Assembly: GCA_030043215.1 (NCBI GenBank)
Contig: JASHYG010000381.1
Coordinates: 1-5,615 of the forward strand
Source: Gammaproteobacteria bacterium
GTDB lineage: Bacteria > Pseudomonadota > Gammaproteobacteria > Steroidobacterales > Steroidobacteraceae
DNA: 5,615 bases
Direction of reading: 5' to 3'
A program made the position numbers and the translations under genes. Shown here piece by piece: positions 1-5,615 of this stretch. The notes under the pieces are model-generated. The model saw only the letters and a program-made list of their open reading frames with translations. It searched no databases and was not told where the DNA came from. Position 1 is the stretch's first letter, and each line of letters opens with the position of its first letter.

Positions 1-1
1 C

Positions 2-1327
2 GGCGACTACGACGATTGGGCCGCCGCAGGCAATCCCGGCTGGAGCTACCGGGAGGTGCTGCCGTACTTCCTGCGCTCCGAGCGCAATCCGTTCTACAAG
101 GGCTCGCCGTACCACGGCATGGACGGCCCGATGAACGTGCAGTTCGTCAACCCGCCGAACCCGATGACGGCCGCATTCCTCGCGGCCATGGAATCGCTGG
201 GCTACCCGCGCTGCGAGGATTTCACCGGGCCGAATCCGGAAGGCTACGGCCTGCGGCAGGGAACGATCCTCGACGGCCGCCGTGTCTCCACGGCGACGGC
301 CTACCTGCGGCCGGCGAGCACGCGCGCGAACCTGGCCATCTTGACGGACGCGCTGGTCGAGCGAGTCGTGTTCGAGAGTCGCCGCGCGGTCGGCGTCGAT
401 GTCCGGCAGGGCGGTGGAAGCAAGCGCCTGACCGCCAGAGCGGAAATTGTCGTGAGCGGCGGGGCGATCAACTCTCCGCAGATCCTCATGCTCTCCGGCG
501 TCGGAGAAGGCGCGCACCTGCGACAGCTGGGTATCGAGGTCGTACACGACCTTCCGGCCGTCGGCACCCGTCTGCACGATCATCTGGCCGTCGCGGTGCT
601 CATGGAGATGCGCAATACCGAGTCCTATGGCATCTCGGTGCGGACGCTGCCGCGCGGGGCGTGGAACCTGCTCCAGTACGCCGTCGGCCGCAAGGGGCCG
701 CTCGCAAGCAATGTCTTCGAGAGCACCGCGTTCTTGCGCACGGCGGGTGGGCTCAGCCGCCCCGACATCCAGATCGTCTTCCAGACCGCGCGGCGCAACC
801 GCTCGACGTTTCCGTTTCCCCTGGGGCACGGCTTCGCCTTCAGCGCCGTCAATCTCTATCCCAGGAGCCGCGGGCGCATTCGGCTCGCGAGTCCAAATCC
901 TGCCGCGCATCCGGACATCGATCCCAATCTGCTCGGCGATCCGGCCGACGTGGCGCCCCTCGTGCGCGGAATCAAGCTCGGGCGGCAGCTGGCGCAGAGC
1001 GCCGCCTTCGCGCGCTACCGCGCACGCGAGGTGCAGCCCGGACCTGCGGCTCAGGACGACCAGGCGATCGCGGATTACGTTCGCAGGGCCTCGAGCACCG
1101 TGCACCACCCGGTCGGAACCTGCTACATGAGCGGCACGGACCCACGATCGGTGGTGGACTCTGCCCTCCGGGTCCGCGGCGTCGAGGCACTGCGGGTGGT
1201 GGACGCGTCGGTGTTTCCCAGCATCGTCGGCGGCAACACCAACGCTCCCGTCGTCATGGTCGCCGAGCGTGCTGCGGACTTGCTGCTCGGGCGGCCGCAG
1301 CTGCCGCCTTTTAGCCCGTCTTCTTGA
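2..1327 (+). CDS. GMC-family FAD-dependent oxidoreductase, 5' truncated by window edge
   Basis: The product is a flavin alcohol/choline-type dehydrogenase of the glucose-methanol-choline family. Reading starts at base 2; 441 codons are present, and about 95-110 residues are missing at the N terminus, including the GxGxxG FAD-binding loop, so no start or export signal can be judged. Seen: the usual 'DYDDWAAAGNPGWSY...LPYF' stretch at the left edge; GMC signature 2, GAINSPQILMLSGVG, at 461-505; a VGTRLHDHL motif near 560-586, where the family usually has VGxNLQDH; the C-terminal HHPVGTCYM (catalytic His expected at 1106-1108); and GGNTNAPVV, whose second Asn (1241-1243) sits where the second active-site His/Asn normally lies. 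The frame is intact to the TGA. Family knowledge: these enzymes oxidise a primary or secondary alcohol with FAD and pass electrons to oxygen, a quinone or a cytochrome. The substrate cannot be read from sequence; choline, aliphatic alcohol or polyethylene-glycol dehydrogenase are all possible. Its last 17 bases overlap the convergent small gene. Confidence 0.95.
   Translation, partial: GDYDDWAAAGNPGWSYREVLPYFLRSERNPFYKGSPYHGMDGPMNVQFVNPPNPMTAAFLAAMESLGYPRCEDFTGPNPEGYGLRQGTILDGRRVSTATAYLRPASTRANLAILTDALVERVVFESRRAVGVDVRQGGGSKRLTARAEIVVSGGAINSPQILMLSGVGEGAHLRQLGIEVVHDLPAVGTRLHDHLAVAVLMEMRNTESYGISVRTLPRGAWNLLQYAVGRKGPLASNVFESTAFLRTAGGLSRPDIQIVFQTARRNRSTFPFPLGHGFAFSAVNLYPRSRGRIRLASPNPAAHPDIDPNLLGDPADVAPLVRGIKLGRQLAQSAAFARYRAREVQPGPAAQDDQAIADYVRRASSTVHHPVGTCYMSGTDPRSVVDSALRVRGVEALRVVDASVFPSIVGGNTNAPVVMVAERAADLLLGRPQLPPFSPSS
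1290..1312. other. GC-rich stem-loop at the GMC / small-gene convergence
   Basis: GGCGGC (1290-1295) pairs with GCCGCC (1303-1308) around a 7-base loop and is followed on the plus strand by TTTT (1309-1312). It resembles a plus-strand terminator but lies upstream of the GMC stop codon at 1325, so terminating there would give a message lacking a stop. On the minus strand the stem follows the small gene's TAA almost at once but has no T-tract after it. It may help block read-through between the two convergent genes, or it may be a by-product of GC-rich codons. Confidence 0.3.
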
Positions 1328-1673
1328 CCGTGAAGCTCATCGCCTGGCCATTGAAGCTGCTCGACAGGACGATCTGTCCGGGTGAGACCGTCCCGGTGTA
1401 CATGAGCGTCGTGGTGTTGCCGTTGAAATTCAGGTCGATGGAGAAGGAGATCTTCGTTCCATCGATCTTGCCGTCCTTGATCGGGGTGACCGACCCGTCC
1501 GGTCCCGTCGTGGAGCCCGTGAGTGTGTTGCCCGCGGCCTTGAAGGTGTAGCTCACCATCACCGAGCCGTTTGGCGTATCGATGGAGCCTGTCCAGTTCC
1601 CATCGACGTCAGCCGCAAATGCCGGCACCGTGGCCAGCAGCAGCGCGAGCAGGAAGCCGCTGATTCTCTTCAT
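1311..1673 (-). CDS. Small secreted beta-rich protein of unknown function (120 aa)
   Basis: The function is unknown. The protein opens with a textbook Sec signal peptide: MKR, then a hydrophobic stretch at residues 5-15, and a likely cut after AFA at residue 20 (VPAFA|ADVDG). The mature part is about 100 residues, rich in Gly, Thr, Ser and Asn, with alternating hydrophobic residues and short turns such as DGNWTGS, AGNTLTGS, KDGKIDGTKISF and NGNTTTLMYTG. This looks like an all-beta sheet or small barrel. It has no cysteine in the mature part and no catalytic motif. Similar 'DVDGxWTG...KDGKIDG' secreted proteins are known to me only as hypothetical proteins, sometimes near glycoside hydrolase or DUF1080 genes; that similarity is from memory. 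The start is supported by an AGGGGG SD (1682-1687) spaced 8 bases from the ATG. The stop TAA lies inside the convergent GMC gene. Base composition is lower in G+C (about 57-58% over 1381-1500, hand count) than neighbouring genes. Confidence 0.88.
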   Translation of the reverse strand: MKRISGFLLALLLATVPAFAADVDGNWTGSIDTPNGSVMVSYTFKAAGNTLTGSTTGPDGSVTPIKDGKIDGTKISFSIDLNFNGNTTTLMYTGTVSPGQIVLSSSFNGQAMSFTVKKTG

Positions 1674-1702
1674 GGAATTATCCCCCTGACGTTCTAGCTT
1701 GG

Positions 1703-1731
1703 ATATTGGTAGCGCCTGTCACAGTTGTCAA
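1703..1731 (-). promoter_or_regulatory. Candidate sigma-70 promoter for the small secreted protein gene
   Basis: On the minus strand a perfect TTGACA (1731-1726) is followed after exactly 17 bases by CAATAT (1708-1703), a weak -10 matching 3 of 6 consensus positions. Transcription would begin near 1696, leaving a leader of about 23 bases that contains the AGGGGG ribosome site. The strong -35, ideal spacing and position support it; the poor -10 weakens it. Confidence 0.45.
1716..1724. promoter_or_regulatory. Short palindrome CTGTCACAG inside the promoter spacer
   Basis: CTGT and ACAG flank a single central base, forming a perfect 9-base inverted repeat between the -35 and -10 of the promoter at 1703-1731. 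A TGTCA copy recurs at 1726-1730. The position suits a repressor operator, but the site is short enough to arise by chance and no regulator is named. Confidence 0.2.
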
Positions 1732-1753
1732 ACGAACCTGGGATCCACCCAGG
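1730..1753 (-). terminator. Candidate Rho-independent terminator after the paralogue operon
   Basis: A perfect 6-bp stem, CCTGGG/CCCAGG (1737-1742 and 1748-1753), encloses a 5-base loop. On the minus strand it is followed by TTCGTTT, an imperfect T-tract. It begins 26 bases past the stop codon of the leftward operon, where a terminator is expected. The tail runs into the -35 box of the next gene, so terminator and promoter sit back to back. The stem is short and the T-tract interrupted, so efficiency is doubtful. Confidence 0.45.
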
Positions 1754-1779
1754 ATGCCGTGGCCGCGGAGCCGGCGGTC

Positions 1780-2508
1780 TCACGGGTTCCCCGCCCGCCG
1801 CTTGTTCCGCAGTTTGTCCATGCAGAATTCCTCGGGAATCTCGTAGCCCGGCCGCTTCACGTACTCCGCTTTGACGGTCCACGGCCGCGTGTACGACTTC
1901 GGGTCGTCGATCGTGAACAGGGCATGCATGTGCTTGCCGTCGCCGCTCAGCTCATATCGCTCGGTGAGGCGCAGCGACTCCGAGTGCGGCAGCCCGGCAT
2001 CATCGAGCAGCGTCAGGTCGTTGAATCCCGTGGAGTCGATCACGAGCGCATCGCCGTCCCAGTGCGCGACGGAGTAGCCGAGCCAGAGAGGATCGGGATC
2101 CGTCGGCAGCTGCTCGTCCACGTAGGCGCGGCGCGGGAGGCGATTGAGCTGGAAGATGAAGTAGATCACCTTCGGGTGCTGCAGGATCTCGAACGGCTCG
2201 TTGACGAGCATCAGCCGCGGCAGTCCCGGAGGCAGGCAGCGCGTCATGCCGTCGAACGAGCGATCGCCGCGAGCCGCGGCGGCCAGGTGCTGCTCGTAGA
2301 TCACGCGCGCGTCCGGGGTGAGCGGGGGTGTTGTTCCTTCGACGGTCGTCAACGCATGGGGCGGGTGGACGACGAACCAGACGCCCGAAAAATCGGGCGG
2401 GGCGGCGTGCGCGGCTCCGATGCCGGCCCCGAGCGCCGTGACGAGGATTCCGACGCGCAAGCTTCCCAGCCGCGCGAGCCCGGCGCGAACGACGCTGCCG
2501 CCGCTCAT
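1780..2508 (-). CDS. Exported hypothetical protein, second of a paralogous pair (242 aa)
   Basis: The function is unknown. I place the start at the ATG at 2508, giving 242 residues, rather than 84 bases upstream, because this ATG overlaps the stop of the preceding gene as ATGA and is followed by an export signal: Arg residues at 8, 13 and 18, a hydrophobic stretch to about residue 33, and a cut near AAHA|APPD (about residue 36). The mature protein starts with DFSGVWF (39-45). Conserved blocks are C91-LPPGLPRLM, PFEILQ (105-110), LGYSVAHWDGDALVID (143-158), LLDDAGLPHSESL (167-179), TERY (182-185), DDP (201-203) and C229. About 49 of 139 residues match the upstream gene product without a gap between the two cysteines. 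Similar proteins are annotated only as hypothetical in soil proteobacteria and acidobacteria. The GVW opening and beta-rich pattern could fit a lipocalin-like fold, which is inference. The two cysteines could form a disulfide in the periplasm. Expression probably depends on translation of the upstream gene. Confidence 0.88.
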   Translation of the reverse strand: MSGGSVVRAGLARLGSLRVGILVTALGAGIGAAHAAPPDFSGVWFVVHPPHALTTVEGTTPPLTPDARVIYEQHLAAAARGDRSFDGMTRCLPPGLPRLMLVNEPFEILQHPKVIYFIFQLNRLPRRAYVDEQLPTDPDPLWLGYSVAHWDGDALVIDSTGFNDLTLLDDAGLPHSESLRLTERYELSGDGKHMHALFTIDDPKSYTRPWTVKAEYVKRPGYEIPEEFCMDKLRNKRRAGNP

Positions 2509-3452
2509 TTCGCCACCGTGATGCCGTTCACCGGCGCGTTGCGATTGTTCTCCTCGCAGATGTACTCCTGCGGCCGCACGTCGGGTCGCCACATGTAGAT
2601 TCGCTGGTAGCTGTACGGATGCTCGAGCGTCACGGGATCCTCGACCGTCATGATGAGCTGGAGCTTCGCGCCGCCGTCGATCTTCGTGTAGCGCTCGACG
2701 AGGTGCAGCTTCGTCGAGTGCGAGCTGCCCTCATCGTCGATGAATGGGCGGTCATCGAGAGCGATCGTGTCCACCACGAGCGTGTCACCTTCCCAGTGCC
2801 CGACCGAATCGCCGAGGAAGGTGATGCGCGGGTGCTTGGGGTGCGGCCGGTTGAGCCAGATGCGCCGGACTTCGTGGGCGACCTCGTGCAGGATGGTGAT
2901 GCGCTCCGGGGTCTGCACGATCTCGATCGGATACGGACTTTCCATCAGCCGCGGCATGCCGTGCGAGAGGCACTGGGTCTCGGTGTCGGCCTCCGGAGTG
3001 CCGCGGTTCTTGGCGCGGATGCGCTCCTCGAGGAGCTTCATGTATTTCGGCTTGAGCGGCGGCGGAATGCCGGGCGCCGGCCCGAGCAGGTACTCGTAGC
3101 CTTGCAGCCACCAGACCCCCTCGAAATCGCGCGGATCCGGGTTAGGCGGGGCGGAGCCCGGCGGCGCAGCGCGTCCGCCGAGCAACGGAGGCGTGAGCGC
3201 GAGGGTGGGGTCGCCGCTATTGAACAATGTCCTGGGCCGGAACGGACGGCTCGCCGCGCCGGGAGCACCCCGCGGGGCGGGACCGGGGCTCTGGGTTGCA
3301 GGCGCCTGCGGGCCGGTGCTGGTCTGAGTCGCCGGCGGTGCCTGCTGATCGGCCCCGAAGGCGCTCGCGGCGGCCGCGGCGAGCACGCCGACGGCCACCG
3401 AGACACCGAGGCCCCGGCAACGTATGCCGTGGCTCGAGTTGCAACCGGACAT
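2505..3452 (-). CDS. Exported hypothetical protein, first of a paralogous pair (315 aa)
   Basis: The function is unknown. The start chosen is the ATG at 3452, with a strong AGAGGGGG SD at 3457-3464. A longer reading from 3521 would bury the export signal behind 23 extra residues and has less support. The signal region is MSGCNSSHGIRCRG followed by hydrophobic residues 15-31, with a likely cut near residue 31-34 (ASA|FGA or AFG|AD). Residues 35-108 are a low-complexity Pro/Ala/Gln/Ser/Gly stretch, probably a disordered linker. The folded domain begins at DFEGVWW (109-115), followed by C161-LSHGMPRLM, PIEIVQ (175-180), LGDSVGHWEGDTLVVD (213-228), FIDDEGSSHSTKL (237-249), VERY (252-255), EDP (271-273) and YICEEN with C299. 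These are the family blocks shared with the downstream paralogue, though the linker is unique to this copy. It is the first gene of a leftward two-gene operon and is divergent from the DUF1592 gene. A periplasmic or surface location is inferred. Confidence 0.9.
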   Translation of the reverse strand: MSGCNSSHGIRCRGLGVSVAVGVLAAAAASAFGADQQAPPATQTSTGPQAPATQSPGPAPRGAPGAASRPFRPRTLFNSGDPTLALTPPLLGGRAAPPGSAPPNPDPRDFEGVWWLQGYEYLLGPAPGIPPPLKPKYMKLLEERIRAKNRGTPEADTETQCLSHGMPRLMESPYPIEIVQTPERITILHEVAHEVRRIWLNRPHPKHPRITFLGDSVGHWEGDTLVVDTIALDDRPFIDDEGSSHSTKLHLVERYTKIDGGAKLQLIMTVEDPVTLEHPYSYQRIYMWRPDVRPQEYICEENNRNAPVNGITVAK

Positions 3453-3501
3453 TGAGCCCCCTCTGCGGATTATTTGAGCTGCGCGAACGCCGCGATTCCT
3501 G

Positions 3502-3517
3502 CCTGTGATCCTACAGG
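3502..3517. promoter_or_regulatory. Inverted repeat CCTGT-N6-ACAGG, possible operator
   Basis: Five-base arms CCTGT (3502-3506) and ACAGG (3513-3517) flank six bases, near the middle of the divergent region and 50 bases upstream of the leftward start. This is a plausible place for a regulator acting on one or both genes. The spacing (CTGT-N6-ACAG) is two bases short of the E. coli LexA box, so it is not called as one. Confidence 0.2.
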
Positions 3518-3647
3518 TCATTTGGCCGCCTGAGAATGGCTTCCCCAGACCATCTGTTGTACTCTCCCGACGACCTCGACGGCGAGGAAGTTAGAGAGCG
3601 TCGGCCGCCTTCGGCGACCGCGTTCGGGGGCCCGCTTGAGGCCATCT

Positions 3648-3651
3648 GAGG
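3648..3651 (+). promoter_or_regulatory. Ribosome binding site deciding the DUF1592 gene start
   Basis: GAGG lies 8 bases before the ATG at 3660. Together with the signal peptide that follows immediately, it selects this start within a frame open back to 3531. Confidence 0.6.
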
Positions 3652-3659
3652 CTCGCGTC

Positions 3660-5615
3660 ATGTCACGCCCGCGAGCTTCGAGAGGTGTGCAGTTGGGGCA
3701 TTCGCTGGGAGAAAAAGCGCACGCGTCGACGGGCCTCGCTTGGCTCGCGACCGCGGCCACTTGCATCGGTGCTTGGATCGCGCCCGGCTTGGCCTTTGCC
3801 GGCGATCACCTCTCGGTTGCTGCAGAGCAGCATCTGCTCGATCAGTACTGCCGCGTCTGTCACAACTTCGTTGACTACGCGGGCGGCATCGAATTCGAGA
3901 CCTTCAACCCCGGCAAGGCACAGGACGATGCAGCGCTGACGGAGCGCATGCTGCGCAAGCTGCGCGCCGGCATGATGCCGCCGGCGGGCAAGCCGCGCCC
4001 CGATCCGGCGATCGTGCAAGCCTTCGCAACCAACCTCGAGGGCGAGGTCGACAGCCACGAGAAGCCGAGCCTCGCGATGCCGAGGCTGCACCGCCTGAAC
4101 CGTGTCGAGTACCAGAATGCGGTGCGCGACTTGCTGGCGCTCGACGTGGACGCGTCGAAATTCCTGCCGTCCGACGATTCGAGCCGCGGCTTCGACGATC
4201 AGGCCGGGACCTTGACGCTCTCGCCTGTGCTGCTCGAGGCCTATCTATCCGCGGCCGAGCGGATCAGCCGCACGGCGCTCGGCACGGCGACGGAGCCCAC
4301 CCAGGTGACGTATGCCGTCGCGCCCGACGCCACGCAGAACTATCACGTCGAGGGACTGCCCTTCGGTACTCGAGGGGGCCTGCTCATCCAACACACCTTC
4401 CCGGCCGACGGCACCTACACCCTCAAGGTGTTCGCCGTGAATCTCGGAAACATGGGTAACTTCCGTCCGTTCGGCGATATTCACGGGGAGCAGCTCCTGT
4501 TCTATCTCGATGGCAAGCGAGTGGCTCAGGTGGACTGGGACAAGGCGCTGCACGTCACCCGGTTGTTCGAGGACCCGGCCGACGATCAGCAGCCTGATCC
4601 GCAGGCCGGCCAGCTGCGGACGATCGACGTGAGGTTGCCGGTGACCGCGGGGCCGCACCGGATCGGAGTCACGTTCCTCGCGACGAACTACGCGCCCGGG
4701 CTCGACATGAACCATGCGTTCGCTCGCAGCACGATCGAGACGGGCGGGATCCCGGGCTTCACGTTCTATCCCCACATCGGCCGCGTGAGGATCGACGGAC
4801 CGACGGACGCGTCCGAGGCCAAGAGCTCTCCGAGCCGCGCGCGGATCTTCACCTGCCGCCCGAAGCAGCCGAGCGAGGAGCAGGCCTGCGCACACGCGAT
4901 CGCCGTGACGCTCGCGCGCCGCGCCTACCGCGGCTACGACACGGCGCAGGACATCGATACGCTCATGAAGTTCTACGCGCTCGGCCGCAGCGGCGGCTCG
5001 TTCGATACGGGCGTCGAGGCGCTCGTGGAGCGAGCGCTCGCCGATCCGAAATTCATCTTCCGCGTGGAGGCGGCGCCGTCCGGCTTGGCGCCCGGCACGC
5101 CCTACCGCGTGAGCGATCTCGACCTCGCATCGAGGCTGTCGTTCTTTCTCTGGAGCAGCATCCCGGACGACGAGCTGCTCGATCTTGCGCAGAAGGGCGA
5201 TCTGCACCGCGACCGGGTTCTGCGCGCTCAAGTGAGGCGCATGCTCGCCGATCCCCGCGCCTCGGCGCTCACCACCAACTTCGCCGACGAGTGGCTCGGG
5301 TTGCGCGCGCTCACCTCGTTCGATCCGGTCGTCGGCCTGTATCCGGATTTCGACGACAACCTGCGACAGGCGTTCAGGCAGGAGGTCGAGCTCTTCTTCA
5401 AGAGCATCCTCGATGAGGATCGCAGCGTCGTCGATCTGCTCACCGCGAACTATACGTTCGTCAACGACCGCCTCGCGATGTTCTACGGCATCCCCGGCGT
5501 TGAGGGGAGCTACTTCCGCCGCATCGTGCTCGGCCCCTCCGAGAGCATGCGCTGGGGGCTGCTCGGCAAGGGCGCGATCCTCGCCATCACCTCGCATCCG
5601 GACCGCACATCGCCG
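3660..5615 (+). CDS. Exported Planctomycete-type cytochrome, DUF1587/1595/1592/1588 protein, 3' truncated
   Basis: The ATG at 3660 gives 652 codons that run off the right edge with no stop. Domains seen in order: a signal peptide with a long basic N-region and hydrophobic core (residues 25-45), cut after AFA at 47; a cytochrome-like segment with CRVCH haem motif (64-68) and MMPP (105-108), where a Met could be the sixth haem ligand; DUF1587 (about 140-208, LHRLNRVEYQNAVRDLL and PSDDSSRGFDD); a beta-rich module resembling a carbohydrate-binding fold (about 235-380, FPADGTY, FYLDGKR, GGIPGFTFYPH); DUF1595 (about 395-470); DUF1592 (about 482-610, SRLSFFLWSSIPDDELL); and the beginning of DUF1588 (from about 630, GLLGKGAILAITSHPDRTSP). 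The rest of DUF1588 and a DUF1585 domain, perhaps 150-170 residues, should follow outside. Family knowledge: these proteins are widespread in Planctomycetes, Acidobacteria and some Gammaproteobacteria, are often followed by a DUF1552 gene, and have no proven reaction; haem-dependent oxidation of an extracellular or periplasmic substrate is commonly guessed. Confidence 0.93.
   Translation, partial: MSRPRASRGVQLGHSLGEKAHASTGLAWLATAATCIGAWIAPGLAFAGDHLSVAAEQHLLDQYCRVCHNFVDYAGGIEFETFNPGKAQDDAALTERMLRKLRAGMMPPAGKPRPDPAIVQAFATNLEGEVDSHEKPSLAMPRLHRLNRVEYQNAVRDLLALDVDASKFLPSDDSSRGFDDQAGTLTLSPVLLEAYLSAAERISRTALGTATEPTQVTYAVAPDATQNYHVEGLPFGTRGGLLIQHTFPADGTYTLKVFAVNLGNMGNFRPFGDIHGEQLLFYLDGKRVAQVDWDKALHVTRLFEDPADDQQPDPQAGQLRTIDVRLPVTAGPHRIGVTFLATNYAPGLDMNHAFARSTIETGGIPGFTFYPHIGRVRIDGPTDASEAKSSPSRARIFTCRPKQPSEEQACAHAIAVTLARRAYRGYDTAQDIDTLMKFYALGRSGGSFDTGVEALVERALADPKFIFRVEAAPSGLAPGTPYRVSDLDLASRLSFFLWSSIPDDELLDLAQKGDLHRDRVLRAQVRRMLADPRASALTTNFADEWLGLRALTSFDPVVGLYPDFDDNLRQAFRQEVELFFKSILDEDRSVVDLLTANYTFVNDRLAMFYGIPGVEGSYFRRIVLGPSESMRWGLLGKGAILAITSHPDRTSP

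Larger units (their letters stand above)
3453..3659. other. Divergent intergenic region between the paralogue operon and the DUF1592 gene
   Basis: These 207 bases must hold the promoters of both flanking units. I found no convincing sigma-70 pair on either strand. An AATAAT on the minus strand (3474-3469) lacks a -35 and lies too close to the start, and TGTACT on the plus strand (3558-3563) lacks a -35. Also seen are an inverted repeat (3502-3517) and a small hairpin with a TTC loop (CGCC 3606-3609, GGCG 3613-3616) in the likely leader of the rightward gene. The frame of the rightward gene is open back to a TGA at 3531, but no ATG or GTG occurs in it before 3660. Confidence 0.6.

Noticed and set aside
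16..1314. 432-codon open frame on the plus strand overlapping the GMC gene
   Set aside because: It is an arginine-rich shadow frame of the GMC gene, which carries the recognisable family motifs in the next frame.
2509..2592. Upstream in-frame ATG for the second paralogue, adding 28 residues
   Set aside because: The extra residues are charged and lie ahead of the export signal, overlapping the end of the previous gene; the ATGA overlap start fits better.
1699..2598. 299-codon open frame on the plus strand
   Set aside because: It is antisense to the second paralogue, with no motif, no export signal and no matching ribosome site.
2619..3455. 278-codon open frame on the plus strand
   Set aside because: It is antisense to the first paralogue, whose minus-strand reading has a signal peptide, SD and family blocks.
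3469..3474. AATAAT as a -10 box for the paralogue operon (minus strand)
   Set aside because: No -35 is found at 16-18 bases, and it would give a leader of only about 10 bases, cutting into the ribosome site.
3502..3517. LexA box
   Set aside because: The arms CTGT and ACAG are separated by 6 bases, not the 8 of the E. coli site, and no SOS gene is adjacent.
3453..3521. Upstream in-frame ATG for the first paralogue, adding 23 residues
   Set aside because: The strong SD and the signal peptide both point to the ATG at 3452.
3663..4091. 142-codon open frame on the minus strand near the divergent region
   Set aside because: It overlaps the signal peptide and haem motif of the rightward DUF1592 gene and shows no protein features of its own.
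4245..5597. 450-codon open frame on the minus strand
   Set aside because: It lies antisense to the DUF1592 gene; its composition (Arg, Glu, Ala, His, Val repeats) is the usual shadow of GC-rich codons, and the plus strand shows clear domain motifs throughout.

Overview
The window is GC-rich DNA, roughly two-thirds G+C by eye, with dense coding, Shine-Dalgarno sites before most starts and export signals on most products. It suggests a Gram-negative environmental bacterium. A Planctomycete-type cytochrome (DUF1587/1595/1592/1588) together with tandem 'GVW...GDTLVVD' hypothetical proteins is typical of soil Gammaproteobacteria such as Steroidobacteraceae, and of Acidobacteriota. That placement is an impression from gene content, not a measured assignment. 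No RNA gene, insertion sequence, CRISPR array or phage gene is visible.

Layout, left to right. (1) The 3' three-quarters of a GMC-family FAD oxidoreductase runs rightward off the left edge (2-1327). (2) Convergent with it, and overlapping its last 17 bases, is a gene for a small secreted protein of 120 residues (1311-1673, minus). It has a good SD site and a candidate promoter at 1703-1731. (3) A two-gene leftward operon (1780-3452, minus) encodes two exported paralogues of an uncharacterised family. They are joined by an ATGA stop/start overlap and followed by a candidate terminator hairpin at 1737-1753. (4) A 207-base divergent intergenic region (3453-3659) holds both start regions. (5) A large exported DUF1592-family protein with one CxxCH haem motif begins at 3660 and runs off the right edge.

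Four of the five products carry recognisable export signals; the fifth, the GMC enzyme, has lost its N terminus to the window edge. The coherent theme is envelope or periplasmic oxidation: a flavin dehydrogenase, a haem-bearing cytochrome-like protein, and secreted small proteins that may bind ligand or accompany them. That these genes work together is inference from proximity only; they lie in at least three transcription units. Nothing seen amounts to a clearly new system. The best lead is the coupled paralogue pair, which aligns without a gap over 139 residues between two shared cysteines.
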